Positions 33,321-44,890 of a stretch of DNA of 64,000 bases are shown here, piece after piece. Within the stretch, counting starts at the first letter, position 1, and the number at the start of each line of letters is the position of its first letter. The translations under genes were made by a program, and so were the position numbers. Below the pieces are notes generated by a model. It did no database searches, was not told the origin of the DNA, and worked only from the letters and a program-made list of their open reading frames with translations. The stretch is from Ascaphus truei (taxonomy: Eukaryota > Chordata > Amphibia > Anura > Ascaphidae): contig CM071568.1 in NCBI GenBank assembly GCA_036426205.1, positions 217,297,372-217,361,371 on the forward strand. The letters are read 5' to 3'.

Positions 33321-34300
33321 GGGATTGGGAGAATATATGAAATCTGTACGGACATTCATAACTGTTTTATTTTACCTATAGGCGGTAACATTTTTAGTGG
33401 TTCATAATGGAGAAGTTCAAAAATAACCGGGTCAAGGAAAAAAAAAGTTTGGGAAACGCTGCAATAGGGTATGCAATGCGTTGCAAGCCACTCTGGCAGG
33501 TAAAGGGTTATTTTTAGAGAGAGGCTGATTACAACAAGTCCCATCGGAAGAGGCGGGTGAGCCTGAAGTTAACACACTCTTCTCTCCCTGATCACTAAGA
33601 TTGTGAACAATGCTTAATATATTCATTTTTATTGTAAGTGTTCATTTTTAAATTTATAAAGTTTAGTTTTATCATTATATTGGTCTGCACTATGGTATCA
33701 TTTTTCTTCACATACACTTGGTTGCTGAGCTGACAATTGGAGACCGCTTCATAGAGTGGAGAACAACTACCTTAGCAGAGACCATTGTGTGTCTAAACCG
33801 CTTGAATACAACTTACATCTTGTAAGTAGGCACAACATACGAGCCAAGACAAGACATTTAATTTTACACTATCTAAAAACTGTCTACACTTAGATTGTTT
33901 TTTGTCTTTTTTGTTCTATTTCCCTTCATGCTCCCCCTGGAATACAACGAAGGTAAAGGGTTATAGCAGCAATCCCACACTGCTCAATTTCTTATTTGAT
34001 CTGTGGAATCCCACCGCGGCAAAGTGCACAACCCCGAGCTTCGGGGACCCCTCTTTTCCAGAGAAATGTTACTCATCTTTTATGCTGGTAGATCAAACTG
34101 CTGCAAAATGGCCGACAGGAGTCACCAATAGAAAGCATCAGCATCATCTGCAGATGCAAACGTCCAGGGAAATAATACCGGGGTAACGCGGGAATGCCCT
34201 GGCTCACATAAAGGTAATAATAAAATGTGCCTGGAGGAAAGGCACCTGCATGGTTAAAGCAGCAATCTCACACAGAAGCCTACAGTATATGAGTTTAAAG
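33321..34300. other. non-coding DNA with dispersed repeat copy
   Basis: 33950-34265 contains AGCAGCAATCCCACAC, AAAATGGCCGACAGG and AACGTCCAGGGAAATAAT. These phrases recur at 56150-56350 and more weakly at 34590-34720 and 5390-5600. It is a multi-copy family without a recognisable name. No gene. Confidence 0.5.
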
Positions 34301-34471
34301 CAGGGGTGGGCAACTGCAGTCCTGAAGGGTCATCAACAGGTCAGGTTTTCAGGATATCCCTGCTTCAGCACAGCTGGTGCAGTCGAAGACAGATCCACCT
34401 GTGCTGAAGCAGGGATATCCTGAAAACCTGACCTGTTGGTGGCCCTTGATGACTGCAGTTGCCCACCCCTA
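34301..34471. mobile_element. palindromic hAT-type hairpin MITE, copy 2
   Basis: CAGGGGTGGGCAACTGCAGT ... ACTGCAGTTGCCCACCCCTA is almost fully palindromic, with a short central loop (CAGTCGAAGACAGA). The flanking 8-mers GTTTAAAG and CTTTAAAG differ at one base. The CAGGG...CCCTG ends and 8-bp duplication point to hAT. This is the cleanest of the six copies in the window. Confidence 0.9.
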
Positions 34472-35000
34472 CTTTAAAGCTTTCCCCTCTCCCCTTTTGT
34501 TTTATATAGATGCACCATATTTATTTCAGCTCTGGTGGCCCTCTGCTTACCGAGATACAATACTCGCCGGTACATAAAATAAGAAACACGATGGAGGACG
34601 TTGCGGCTTTCTATCGGCATGCGTGATGTGCGAGAATTACAACTCCATTTTGTTTCCACCGGAGGTGACTGTACTGGTGGAACCTTCCCCGACAAGTATC
34701 TCGGGAGTGCTGAAATTAGCACGGTTGAGCTCCAGAAACCTCTACTTCCTTTGTAAGGCTGCGGATATAGTACGCGCGTGCGCTTGTCGGCCAAGCGATC
34801 TGTGGCCTGTGATCCACAGCGACGGGCAGACGGGCCGTGACGTCATGTGACAAAAACACAAAACTGATTGTCTGCCGGAGAATCGTGCGTGGTCGCGCTT
34901 CATCGCGCGTGCAGCCGTGCGCTCTGTGGCCTGCCTCATAGAGGTACGGCCTCTTGTAGAGTATGGACACAACATATGGGAAGAAAAAAAGCGCAGGCAT
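34472..35000. repeat. dispersed repeat plus TTAA-type MITE, copy 3
   Basis: 34590-34720 is a copy of the dispersed family also at 5390 and 10920 (GTTGCGGCTTTCTATCGG, CCATTTTGT, AAGTATCTCGGGAG). From about 34752 GTAAGGCTGCGGATATAGTA opens a CpG-rich block (CGCGCGTGCGC) resembling the TTAA MITEs, ending near 34930-34957. The right terminus is unclear. Confidence 0.45.
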
Positions 35001-37540
35001 ACTGTAACCTCTATATTGTTAGTATCTTGCCCCCCTGAGCAAATCCTAATCTTAAAAAAAAAAAAATCACGATTTTCTTCATCTCTTCTGCACTGGGCTC
35101 TGGGAAAAGCTGCCCATTTAACCCCCATGTCCGGCGCTTATATTTTCCTGAGGGTTTTTACAAATAAAACCAGTGTTGGAAAGGGCAAGAAATAAGAAAA
35201 AAAAATAAACTGACCATCAGCACGGACTGCTTCTAGATCACAAACTGGGCTAATGTCCAGTTATATGTTTAGCAAATCACAGTTATGTAATTGACATCTT
35301 TAAAAAATAAAATAAAACGAGTTTCATGTTCCTTTAATAGCAATTCTGAAAGTTTTCCACATTTTCATTGTTTTTTTTTTACATCTAAGACGAGGGATCG
35401 GGTGGAAGCAAATGTGGCTTTTCCATCTTGTTTGCTCCGACCAAATCAAAAGTTATTCATTTTTAGCCTCTACGTGTCTCAACACCAAGGACAGAAAACA
35501 ATATCAGCCTCTAAAACTGACCCTATGCTTCCAGTCACAATGTTCCTAAAAACGTCAGGATAAATGTTTCATCATTAGTTAAAGGTGCCAACAGAAACAA
35601 GAAAGTATTTGTAAAATTATAGTTGCCTTTGTCCTTTTATTTTTACTTCACCATAATGAACAATAGAATATCTGTTTTCACTTTTTCGTTTTTTTTTCAA
35701 TACTCACCATGTCTGTAAACTGTGTTTATTATTCGGGGCAGGCTTCTAATCTGGTGGGGCTCGGTGCCTGGGGTGAACGTGGGGCTTTCTTACATTCTCT
35801 CCGGCATCACCTCCTGACGTCGCGTTGTGACGTCACAGTGTCGCGGTGTCATGGCGTCGTCGCTATCACAAGATGCAGGAGGAGAAGCCGGGGAGAAGGT
35901 ATGGGGGCAGTTACAGAGGCCCCGCGCTCTCCCCCGACAATCAGTTGTGGGGAAGAGTGCAGGGCCAGGTGCAACTGGATCGATGAATGGTCCCTGATAT
36001 TATGATTCCTAAACAACAAGCCCAAAGTCTAAATGAATATAGATGCTAAGCCCCCTCTCTACTAGTGACATCATTGGATGTTAAAGAACCTTATTTGAGA
36101 AGCTCAGTATAAGACAGCTTCTATGCTAAGCCTCCATGGAAATCAGCTCTGGGCTGTTTACTGGGGTGAAGCAAAAGAGAGTAAACAGCAATCGGTCATT
36201 TTTAGGTGAAACTGCACCTTTTAGATGGATTGTTGATGAAAATTCCCTTTTTAGTGTTACCATGGGTTATTCTTGTGCCCTTGGCATTTATTTGTATTTT
36301 TTTACTAGATGTATAGGGAAAGAGTATCTATCCATCCAGATTTCGGGCGCAAACTCCTTGCAGTTAGCAAATCAGAATATGGTGGGGGAGATGCTTAATT
36401 GGATTGAGGAGTGAGTCGATAGCATGGAAATGGGATCTAGTTTCTATGGAGATAACAGACAAGAAATATGATTTTCTGCTGTCACTACTAGGCAATTCCA
36501 CTTAATATCCAGCTCCTCGTTTCAGTGTAATTATCTGTTATCTACTTAACACAGGACAGGGATTGTATATTAAGAGTCAATGCACAGTATTACCATAACA
36601 TCACAAGCCATTCTATTGTTTCACCCATAACTTTGCAGCAAACTGTGTACTAATATTAATAAAGAGATCAAAGTACAGGAATACCTGTTTTTTTTTATCA
36701 TTGCTGATAAGCTGACTTTCACATGGTCGTGTCCCCGCTGTATCTGTCATCGGCCGACGTATTACATGTCCAAACATTTGCAAATCCCATTATTACCATC
36801 CAAGCCAATGGGAGGGAAAGTCAAAACAGGCAGCTTATTAATCACTTACTCATTATTTCCTACACAACAACAACGACGGGAACCAGCATAATGCAGAATA
36901 TATATGTGTATAACACATGGCACGTTTAACCCCTTCACTACTGAAAGAACACACAACTCATGACTAAAATGGTATGTCAGGACCCAGAGGCGGCAAATGC
37001 ATTAACATTGTGTCATTCATCTTCCGTGCTGTGATGCAGAGGTTGATAACATTAAAAAGTTACCTGAGTAATCACTGGCTATCAGTTAAATCACCGCTAT
37101 TAGACAGTCACATGACACAAGAAGAGAAATAGATTCCTTCTGGCTGACCCCCTGGCCAACACTGTGTAACAGTAGGCAGGTTTCATTTCAAATGTAATGA
37201 ACACACCTGGAAATCTGGAGGTAATTAGAAGGTGATAATGAGCTCATTGATCAGGCAGAGGCAGCGTTGTCATTGAGCTTTGTGCACAATGGCAGAATAG
37301 CAGATTTTTCATGTAAGACTGTTGTTAAACTCTGGCAAAGAAATAGGTTACACACACATTCTGTCAATAGCACTAAATAGATTTTGCTGTGAAGCAATCA
37401 TGACAACTGTAAACCTCGATTTAAAGTGACCATGCTTGGGGGCCAGTCTAATAGTTCTGTAATAAAAATAAAGCAACCCTTGTTTTATTGAGCAAACGTG
37501 CCGCGCTGCTAAACTAATAATGACACTTAGGGCTAGATTC
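35001..37540. other. mostly unique non-coding DNA
   Basis: No gene supported. 35800-35890 has CpG-rich GACGTCGCGTTGTGACGTCA, possibly a repeat fragment. 36980-37330 is repeat-free, with balanced composition and AT-core motifs (GGTAATTAGAAGG, AATGAGCTCATT), a possible regulatory element. This is inference only. Confidence 0.4.
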
Positions 37541-37548
37541 ACTAAGCT

Positions 37549-37763
37549 AGGGTTACCGTATTTTCCCGGGCATCTCCGGCTTTTTGATTCAAGGTCGCCG
37601 CCTGGGAGGAATTTTTAAATAACTAAAAATGTCCGGGAATGCCGGCCGAGCATGTGTGAATGAAAGTTGACCGCGCATGTGCGAGCAATGAGAGCCGGCG
37701 ACGCACGCGCGTTCGGCTTTTGGTGTCCTCTTTTTTTTAAAGTAAGGACTTATGGTAACCCTA
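37549..37763. mobile_element. hAT-type MITE, 215 bp, 8-bp TSD ACTAAGCT
   Basis: The ends AGGGTTACCGTA and TATGGTAACCCTA are inverted repeats. ACTAAGCT is present at 37541-37548 and 37764-37771. The interior is CpG-rich (GGCGACGCACGCGCGTTCGG). The MITE is nested in another repeat whose phrase ATTCACTAAGCT recurs at 37928, so the host repeat is older. Confidence 0.85.
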
Positions 37764-37771
37764 ACTAAGCT

Positions 37772-38318
37772 TCGTTAGCCTCTTTAACATTAGGTTAACT
37801 CGGTATGCACTGAAGCCAAGTAAGATGACGATGGCCGGGATTTAGTTCCATTATAACAATAACGTTATGTTTAATGGCTGTTAGTATTAATGAGATGAAA
37901 TAAGGCAAAATTATACTTAACCCTTATTCACTAAGCTTAACGGTAGGAACTAACTTTATATTATTTAAAGTCATACCAAAACCTGGCGTCATTCCTATCC
38001 AGACCCTGAAATAGAGCATGGAGAGGAGTACGAATACCAAGACTAGATGATAAAATAATTTTATTCATCATAAGAGCCCCATAGTAACTCAAGTGGCCAC
38101 CTAAGCATGGGCTACAGAGGGGCAAATATATCCCCAACGCTATCCTTACCTATCCCCCATTGCATACAGAACAGGCTTAGCAATGCCTTACTAACCGCTC
38201 TGGCAAACAAGGGGTTATCCCCTGCATCCCTACCCCTGATGGGTCCTAGCCACTCACCCACAAGAGCTACAGTACCATGGTCAGCTTTATAGTGCTTATA
38301 CTGTAGTACAATATGTAC
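37772..38318. other. non-coding DNA, part of a dispersed repeat
   Basis: Continues the ATTCACTAAGCTTAACGG repeat interrupted by the hAT MITE. No coding sequence. Confidence 0.4.
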
Positions 38319-38813
38319 TAAGAATTAAGTATTGAAGGAAAAACCTCAGCGCATCTTGAAATAAAAAGAAAGAAAAGAAAAATAGTGAAGTATGTTAAAA
38401 AAACATTTTTTTTCACAATCTGGTGTGATACAGCCGCGGCCCTTTTTATTCTCCGACATCTCTGAATTTTATCGGGGATTTTTTCCGAATGCCACGCACT
38501 TCACCACGTTCATGCCGCATTTATGCCGGCGTCACCCGCGGTTGATGTGTTTATTGATGTGTTTATTGATAATGTTTCGGATTTAACTGGTTGCAATTCT
38601 TCGCGAATCCGCCAGGTGGCAGATATTCATGAATTGTAATGTGCATGCGCTTCAGTAATGTGTCGACTTGCAGGTGTTTAAAAAAATACCACAGTGGTCT
38701 ATTGTAAATTGACCTTGGTACTGAAGAAGTTACAATAATGTATCAATTTAGGCTTTTCATATTAAAAAATAAATGCACAGTGTCTGGTGTTTTATTGTCC
38801 TGAGAATCCCCAC

Positions 38814-39783
38814 ATGAGTGCATCACTGCAGTCCGTGTTCCAAAAACCTGACATAACGTACGCTTATTTAATATGGGCCGCGATTAATGCAACAGATGAT
38901 AAGATGGCAACAGTTGGTCAAATGTATCAGTATTTTATCGAAAACTATGACTTTTACAAATTTTCACCAGATGCTGATGTGTGGAAGCGTGCAATAAGGA
39001 AAAAGTTATGTATCGATCCGTGTTTTTTTCGTATTGATCCGCACACGGTATTAAAGGAGGTTATTGGTGTGTAGCACCAGATTTTTCCCGTATCTTTGAT
39101 CATGGAGACTTCAAAAGGCGAAAGGTCATGTTAAAACTAACTAAGAAACATCAATCGCAGGCAAGCAAAGCGCCAGCACTGGCTTCCAATAACGGTCCGA
39201 CCGTCAGTGAAAACCTGGTGACCGGCAACCCTTGCTGTCTGTCCTTGCCCGGATACCTGCAGCCTGAGCTGGATTTCGCGTACAGATTCCAGCAAGCTTA
39301 CATGTACCAAAGTGATTTCCAGCCTCATCAGCTAACTACAGGTGTAGTAGTCCCGCTGTCACCCGTCAACTACGTGTATAATCAAGAATACGGGACTGGC
39401 AGTGGCTCGGCGCCAGCTGATGTTGCCGTATGTTATTCTGTTTTTGAAATATCAATATCAATGCACAGTCAAGCGATTCTCCTGCAAGCAATATCATTGG
39501 CTGAGAAACTTCTACAGTAGATACTGAACAATTGATGGAAAGCTAGACGTTTGCGCATTGGAACCTTCTTGAAATGCATATGCGTGTCATCACATCAACT
39601 GTAGGCGCATGCGCATGTGAACAGGAGACGTCCCCTGAGAAAATTATTGGTGGGACTGACTGTGGGAACTTCTTTAGGGGACTGACTGACCATTACAGTA
39701 AAACTTGTAATTTTGTTTTTCCTCAGAAAAGAAAACTTTGTCCTCATGCGGAAAACGGCAAATGGAGGGATTTCGATGGATAA
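38814..39783 (+). CDS. divergent forkhead (winged-helix) protein, frameshifted; possible pseudogene
   Basis: A DNA-binding transcription-factor domain. From the ATG at 38814 the protein shows KPDITYAYLI (helix 1), MATVGQMYQYFIENYDFYKF (helix 2), VWKRAIRKKLCIDPCFFRI (helix 3 and strand). After a 1-nt loss at about 39057 it continues GGYWCVAPDF and IFDHGDFKRRK (wing 2). These line up along the whole fork-head fold. The canonical W-x-N-S-I-R-H-N-L-S helix reads W-K-R-A-I-R-K-K-L-C: the base-contacting Asn and His are replaced by Arg and Lys, so DNA specificity should be altered or lost. Then a 110-residue tail rich in Y/Q/P follows, with a stop at 39518 if unspliced. GTATGT at 39428 and TTTTTCCTCAG at 39726 could define an in-phase intron, ending with KRKLCPHAENGKWRDFDG (stop 39781). 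An upstream acceptor (TTTTATTGTCCTGAG, 38805) is possible. It lies in a mobile-looking unit. The Fox class cannot be assigned. Confidence 0.65.
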
Positions 39784-40835
39784 TATCGCTTTGTGTTACA
39801 ATGCCTGCACATTGCTGAATCGGATTTAAAAAACCACGTACCGGAGTCAACAGTTTAGTGGCCGTTGTTATTGATTAGGATAGAATACTGTAACTGAGAG
39901 CTTCATATAAACCTGAAACAGTATGCTGTTGTTTTCAGACCGTATACAATACTTTTTTTTATATATATACTGTATAATAAACCCGAAAAATAAAAAGTAT
40001 GCATTTATTCTACATGTATTCCAGTACATACAGTATGTGTATTCTATACCCGTACAGCATGTATTGTTTTAAAACTCTTGTGATGTACTGTGCATGCCTA
40101 CAGTATACACTTTATTTTGTTACAGTAAAAAAGGAGACAATGGAACATTTTAAAACAAATCAAAATTTTCTTTTATTGGTGGAGTAAGTACAAAAACATT
40201 TATGGAGTAAGTAAAAACATTTATTTATAAATACAATTTAAAAACATTTAAAGTGTACAGCAATTCAAAACATTTACAGGTGTATGGTGTACTTCTAGTA
40301 AAAACATTTATGTACAGAAAGTCAAAACATTTACAGTAGGATGGTGTACAGTACAGTAAGTCAGGCCTGCACAACTTCAAAATATTTTTTTTTTTGGTCA
40401 CTCTTGAACTTCGCAAGCAGTGGTGAAGTTATAGACGCATGCGCAATAATCATCAGCTGGCTCCCTTCCCAAAGAGGATTACATGCAGGTGCAGAGAGGT
40501 GGTGCTTGAGACGATTAAAAGCACAAAGACAAGCTTTTGAAAATGAATGGTTTTGGAGAGGTGTCGATAAGAGGTTGAAATCCTTGAGCGAGCCTTGTGT
40601 GTGTCTGTGGGGGGGGGGGGGGTAAAGCTGCATGAAGGATTAGCTGTACTGTAGTTCAAAGACATGACATATTTTCAACAGGCAGGTCATCATAATAATT
40701 TGATCCTCACACCCCCAAATACATAAAAATCAAACAAATCAATCATGTGCAGTCAAACGCACAGTATCGCAGTCAAAAGCTACAGCACAGATTGAATATC
40801 GTAATATCAAGATGGTTGAGGCAGGCACATGTTTT
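39784..40835. other. non-coding DNA downstream of the forkhead gene
   Basis: AT-rich, with many TACAGTA motifs, degenerate repeats of AAAACATTTA(T/C) from 40180 to 40340, and a G run at about 40610-40622. AATAAACCCGAAAAATAAA at 39975 could be the gene's polyadenylation signal. No further exon is recognisable. Confidence 0.4.
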
Positions 40836-40960
40836 GTCAAAGCCCCACGGGCGAATCGCGTTAGAGCGCTGAGGAGGGACTCCTCCCCTTTTTTATCCAT
40901 GTTTGCCATGAATTAATAAAGGCTTATATATTTTTTGCACAGTCCGGCCTTTTTGCCGTT
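40836..40960 (+). ncRNA. hammerhead-like module near the right arm
   Basis: TTGTCAA-AGCCC-CAC-GGGC-GAATC-GCGTT-AGAG. A perfect 4-bp stem II (GCCC/GGGC) with a 3-base loop and the GCGTTAGAG box are preserved; CTGATGA has become TTGTCAA and GAAAC has become GAATC. AATTAATAAAGGC follows about 50 bases on. The layout equals that of the PLE leaders at 31835 and 32955 (minus). Catalysis is not expected. Confidence 0.45.
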
Positions 40961-41236
40961 TTTTCTAAGCTGTGCCCACTGATTACTTTCTTCATTGAGA
41001 GGATGTCTTGTTACTAAGTGCATATCTCACCAGATTGTGAAAAAGTTTTTTTTTAACATACTTCACTAATTGTCTTTTCTTTCTTTTAATTTCGTGATGC
41101 GCTGATTTTTTTTCTTCAAAACTTGACTATTTGAACTCAGAACAGTCCTTTTCATGCGGCTCCCACATTGAATATTGAGTTACCTCTATCCTTAGCTTAG
41201 CACTTTCCTTTAAATTGTATATTAAGAATTAAGTAT

Positions 41237-43236
41237 GTAAATTCTGCACGGAGAAGTCGTTCATTTAAAATCTTCGTAGAACTTAAAGGAGCGATCCAAG
41301 CAATATCCTACATGTGTGTGTTTAAAAAAAAAAAAAATCATTACTGTAGTATTAGATAATACTTACTACCTTTTTTTATTTAAAAATGAAACTATTAATG
41401 CCATTTTTTTCCAACTTATATTTTATTTTTGCAAAACATAAGAATGGGGGGGGGGGGGGTTCAGAAAATAAGAAGGGATGGGTGGGGAGTTGCATCCACA
41501 CTGGTCTCCACGCAGGGAACATACAATCAAATAAACATATACATACTCCCAAGTTAGTGTATTTTTCAATCAGTGCAGATAGCGGTCAGATCTGGTCTCT
41601 CAGAGTGAGTCAGTTTGGATTCTGCCATATATAGGTCTCCCAGAGGTCCCAGGTTGTCAAAAAACTATTGTACCTATCGTGAATTAGACTAGTGAGTCTC
41701 TCCATAGTCATTATAAGATTCAGTTTGTGCTTTACTGTTGTGATAGATGGGGGGTCGTTCTGTTTCCGGTATTTTGCAATCATTACTTAATGCCATTTTT
41801 AATGAGTTTTAATATATTGAGCATCTTTTGATTTCTATAACAGGTTTTAGCCACCTCCCCAGAAGTGCAGGATTTTTGTAACACTTTCATGTTTGGGATA
41901 ATTTGTTGCCGATATTCACAGCAGTTTGAGCTGCAAACTGCAACAATAGATAATGTTATCTTAGTAATAAGGATACATTGTAGCTGCTGAGTTACACTGA
42001 CTGAAGGAGTGATTTGAAACGGGAAGGCAGCCATTCAGTGAACCCAGGGAAGCAGGATTTTGCTGATCGATCACGGGAGAACTCATCAATCGGCAGCTTA
42101 GGCAATTCGTTTTCAATAAAGGTAATCAAAGAACTGCATATATTCAAACAAACTAACAAACAACAACAAAAAAATATATTTATTTTTTTAGCTGCTAGGA
42201 CTGCCTTTTTAAAACAAAAATAATGGTAATACTCTATTACAACTGATGACATCTAGCATGCATGTAAATAGATTTATAATGTTTACTCGTCCTTCATGTG
42301 TTGGAAAAGAACCCCAATTTACATATAATGTTACAACACTACAAGCAAATGTTATCACTCTGAATGATCACAATGCAACTAAATAGCAAGCAGTTAAATA
42401 AAAACACAGCATCCTGATAACATACACTTACTATTAAAAAATGTGAACGGTAGATGGCAGATAATAGGCTTTGAACACAGTAATGGGATTATAGCAAGTG
42501 ATGAAAGTACACCATGAGATATATTTTTTCTGATCCCAGCGCAGATGTTGCTAGTGAAAACACAGTTCTTATGAATCAACACCACTTGCATTTATCCTCA
42601 GAGACTGGGGGGACTCAGAGGGGCCGATCATTTCTGGGCACCGTATAAAAATTAAATATGCACATTCGGATCACAAAATTGTCGTTTGTTTCCATTATTA
42701 TAATAATTATTAGTTATATATAATATATATTTTTTTCATTTTTATTATATTTTACATAGTCTTTTTTTTCATCATAGCAACTGCCTGAAAGCATCAGGAC
42801 TGGCAGCTCGGAAAAGTAAAATGATGTTATAAAAAGAAATGTACTACAGCATCAAATAATACTCGCTCCGGCGTCAATTGACACTGCCAGGTCATGTGAT
42901 GTCACATTGCCATGGCACCACAACGTCACGTGACCCCACCGCGGCATTTGACGCTGGGTTGCCATGGCGACACGTCGCTGGACAGTCAAGGTAATTAAAG
43001 TTACACTTTAAATGTCATCGGGGAAGCGAGGTGTCTCTGTAGCCGCCGCGCGCCCCCCTCCAGAAAATCTCGTGCCACCAGCCCCCCAGTTTGCACACCC
43101 TGCCTTAGCGTGAGAAAGGGTTCCTCACTATGAATTATTCTGTTATAATCGTATAAACATGGCAGATCTGTCAAAAGTCTGTCAAAAAAGATGCAATTAG
43201 AGCTACGTTCATAAATTGAGTCTTGCTCGCACTTTA
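41237..43236. other. non-coding DNA with a CpG-rich repeat near 42860-43110
   Basis: No gene supported. There is a G run at about 41447-41459. 42860-43110 is CpG-rich (CGGCGTCAATTGACACTGCC, GGCATTTGACGCTGGG) and ends CCCCAGTTTGCACACCCTGC, which looks like an inactive transposon end. The rest is unique or AT-rich. Confidence 0.4.
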
Positions 43237-43568
43237 CAGGATACCCCGCATTAACGTACGCAATGGGTCCAGAGCATGTATGTAAAGCGAAAATGTACTT
43301 AAAGTGAAGCACTACCTTTTTTCCCACTTATCGATGCATGTACTGTACTGCAATCATCATATACGTGCATAACTGATGTAAATAACGCATTTGTAACAGG
43401 CTCTATAGTTTCCCCGCTTGCGCACAGCTTCGGTACAGGTAGGGAGCCGGTATTGCTGTTCAGGACGTGCGGACAGGCACATGCGTGAGCTGCCGTTTGC
43501 CTATTGGGTGATATGTCCTTACTCGCGATTGTACCGAAAGTGAGTGTCCTTAAACCAGGGTATGCCTG
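43237..43568. mobile_element. TA-flanked MITE (Tc1/mariner-like), copy 2, inverted
   Basis: Reverse-complement relative of 25439-25770, also 332 bp, bounded by TA. The end CAGGATACCCCGC has lost one C relative to the partner; GGGTATGCCTG at the right is intact. The shared core phrases GTACTGTACTGCAATC and GCACAGCTTCGGTACAGGTA leave no doubt. Confidence 0.85.
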
Positions 43569-43962
43569 TATATAGTTTAAATATCCTTAAGACAAAGACA
43601 TTATTTATATTTTCTTTTTTTGGCTTGTGTATTTTCTATGACAATTCATTTGTTTTATGGCTTGGTTTCACAAAAAGGTCAAGTTCTAAAGATTGGGACA
43701 GGTATTTCCAAAAAGTACCGGGAAAGGGAAAAGCTATGTTCAGTGGGGCAGTGCATGTTTCTGCCTAAATCAGATATATGGCGGCAAGTACTATATAAAA
43801 AGATGCCCAGTGTTTAATGCGCATTTCTATGACGAGTTACAAGCCCCCACCCAAATACAGTACATGTTTATTTGTATTCATTACACAACAGTGAGCAACC
43901 CTGAATTGATTCTGCTTTTACCTAAATGATGGGTGCACTGCCTTACAGAGCAGCATTTATCG

Positions 43963-44110
43963 CAGGGATGGGCAACTCCAGTCCCCAAAGGCCACCAACA
44001 GGTCAAGTTTTCAGGATATCCCTGCTTCAGCTCTGATTGAGCCACCTGTGCTGAAGCAGGGAAATCCTTAAAACCTGGTGGCCCTTGAGGACTGGAGTTG
44101 CCCACCCCTT
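43963..44110. mobile_element. palindromic hAT-type hairpin MITE, copy 3
   Basis: CAGGGATGGGCAACTCCAGT ... ACTGGAGTTGCCCACCCCTT, with arms TCAGGATATCCCTGCTTCAG and CTGAAGCAGGGAAATCCTTA. The central part is shorter than in copy 2. Flanks ATTTATCG / ATCTATCC match at 6 of 8. Confidence 0.85.
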
Positions 44111-44717
44111 ATCTATCCTATGAGTCCTGGGATCTAAACCTAATACTACAGGGGATTTCCTTAATCACTTTTAACCAGTTTTGTTCACTGTTCCTATAAA
44201 TACAGTTATTCAAATCCAGTCTTTATATTTTCACATTCTGTGACTGGCACATGGGAAATGTAGAAGGCTTTTCCCACCGGCCCAATGAAAATAAACAATT
44301 CCTCAGGCCTGACTGTCACGAAGGGGATAGTCAGGAAACCCAGAGTACATTTTTATTGGCCCACCCATCGCAAATATGTTACCCACTTTCCTGTCATGAA
44401 AGGCAGGAAAAGTGATTCAGCTCATAATACGCTGACTCGACACAGGGTGACAAAGGCAACAGGGGTCATGATAGATATCTTCATATGATAAACCATTTCA
44501 AATACGCTGGTTTTCTTTGTAAATGACATTGGTGCTGCCCTAAAAGTGCTAACTGCCGTGTATACTGCTCTGGTTAACATGTATGGAAAGAATAAGCAAT
44601 CTCGCCATTAACATGTGTAAACAAGCACTGCCTCAGGTTGTTAACCACACATTTGCACGGTCTTACTTTTTTTTTAACCCCCTCTGGGCTGAAGAGTCCT
44701 GTAATACGCTATTCTGC
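44111..44717. other. non-coding DNA, no gene seen
   Basis: Only short spurious frames. No repeat structure is recognised. Confidence 0.5.
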
Positions 44718-44890
44718 AGGGGTGGGCGACTCCAGTCCTCAAGGGCCACCAACAGGTCAGGTTTTAAGGATATCCCTGCGTCAGCATAGTCAAAGACTGA
44801 GCCATTGATTGAGCCACCTGTGCTGATGCAGGGATATACTGAAAACCTGACCTGTTGGTGGCCCTTGAGGACTGAGTGGGCCAATCCTGG
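44718..44890. mobile_element. palindromic hAT-type hairpin MITE, copy 4
   Basis: CAGGGGTGGGCGACTCCAGT and the pairing arms around GATTGAGCCACCTGTGCTGA, GTTGGTGGCCCTTGAGGACT. The right terminus is degraded (GTGGGCCAATCCTGG). It lies only 600 bp from copy 3. Confidence 0.85.

Larger units (their letters stand above)
38319..41236 (+). mobile_element. TSD-bounded unit with inverted arms and a forkhead gene
   Basis: TAAGAATTAAGTAT occurs at 38319-38332 and 41223-41236. The left one is followed at once by an arm (38333-38431) whose reverse complement is at 41024-41119; both contain CAGCGCATC, AGTGAAGTATGTTAAAAAAA and TCACAATCTGGTG. About 2.6 kb lies between them, holding a forkhead-like gene and, near the right arm, a decayed hammerhead-like motif. 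Long TSDs, inverted partial terminal repeats and a hammerhead are known traits of Penelope-like elements. I infer a PLE-like insertion, but no PLE protein is present. Confidence 0.5.

Noticed and set aside
36136..36414. 92-codon plus-strand frame
   Set aside because: No family resemblance, no splice or promoter support; length is compatible with chance.
38700..38780. another hammerhead at TGGTACTGAAGAAGTTACAA
   Set aside because: It has a CTGAAGA string but no GAAA box and no stem II partner.
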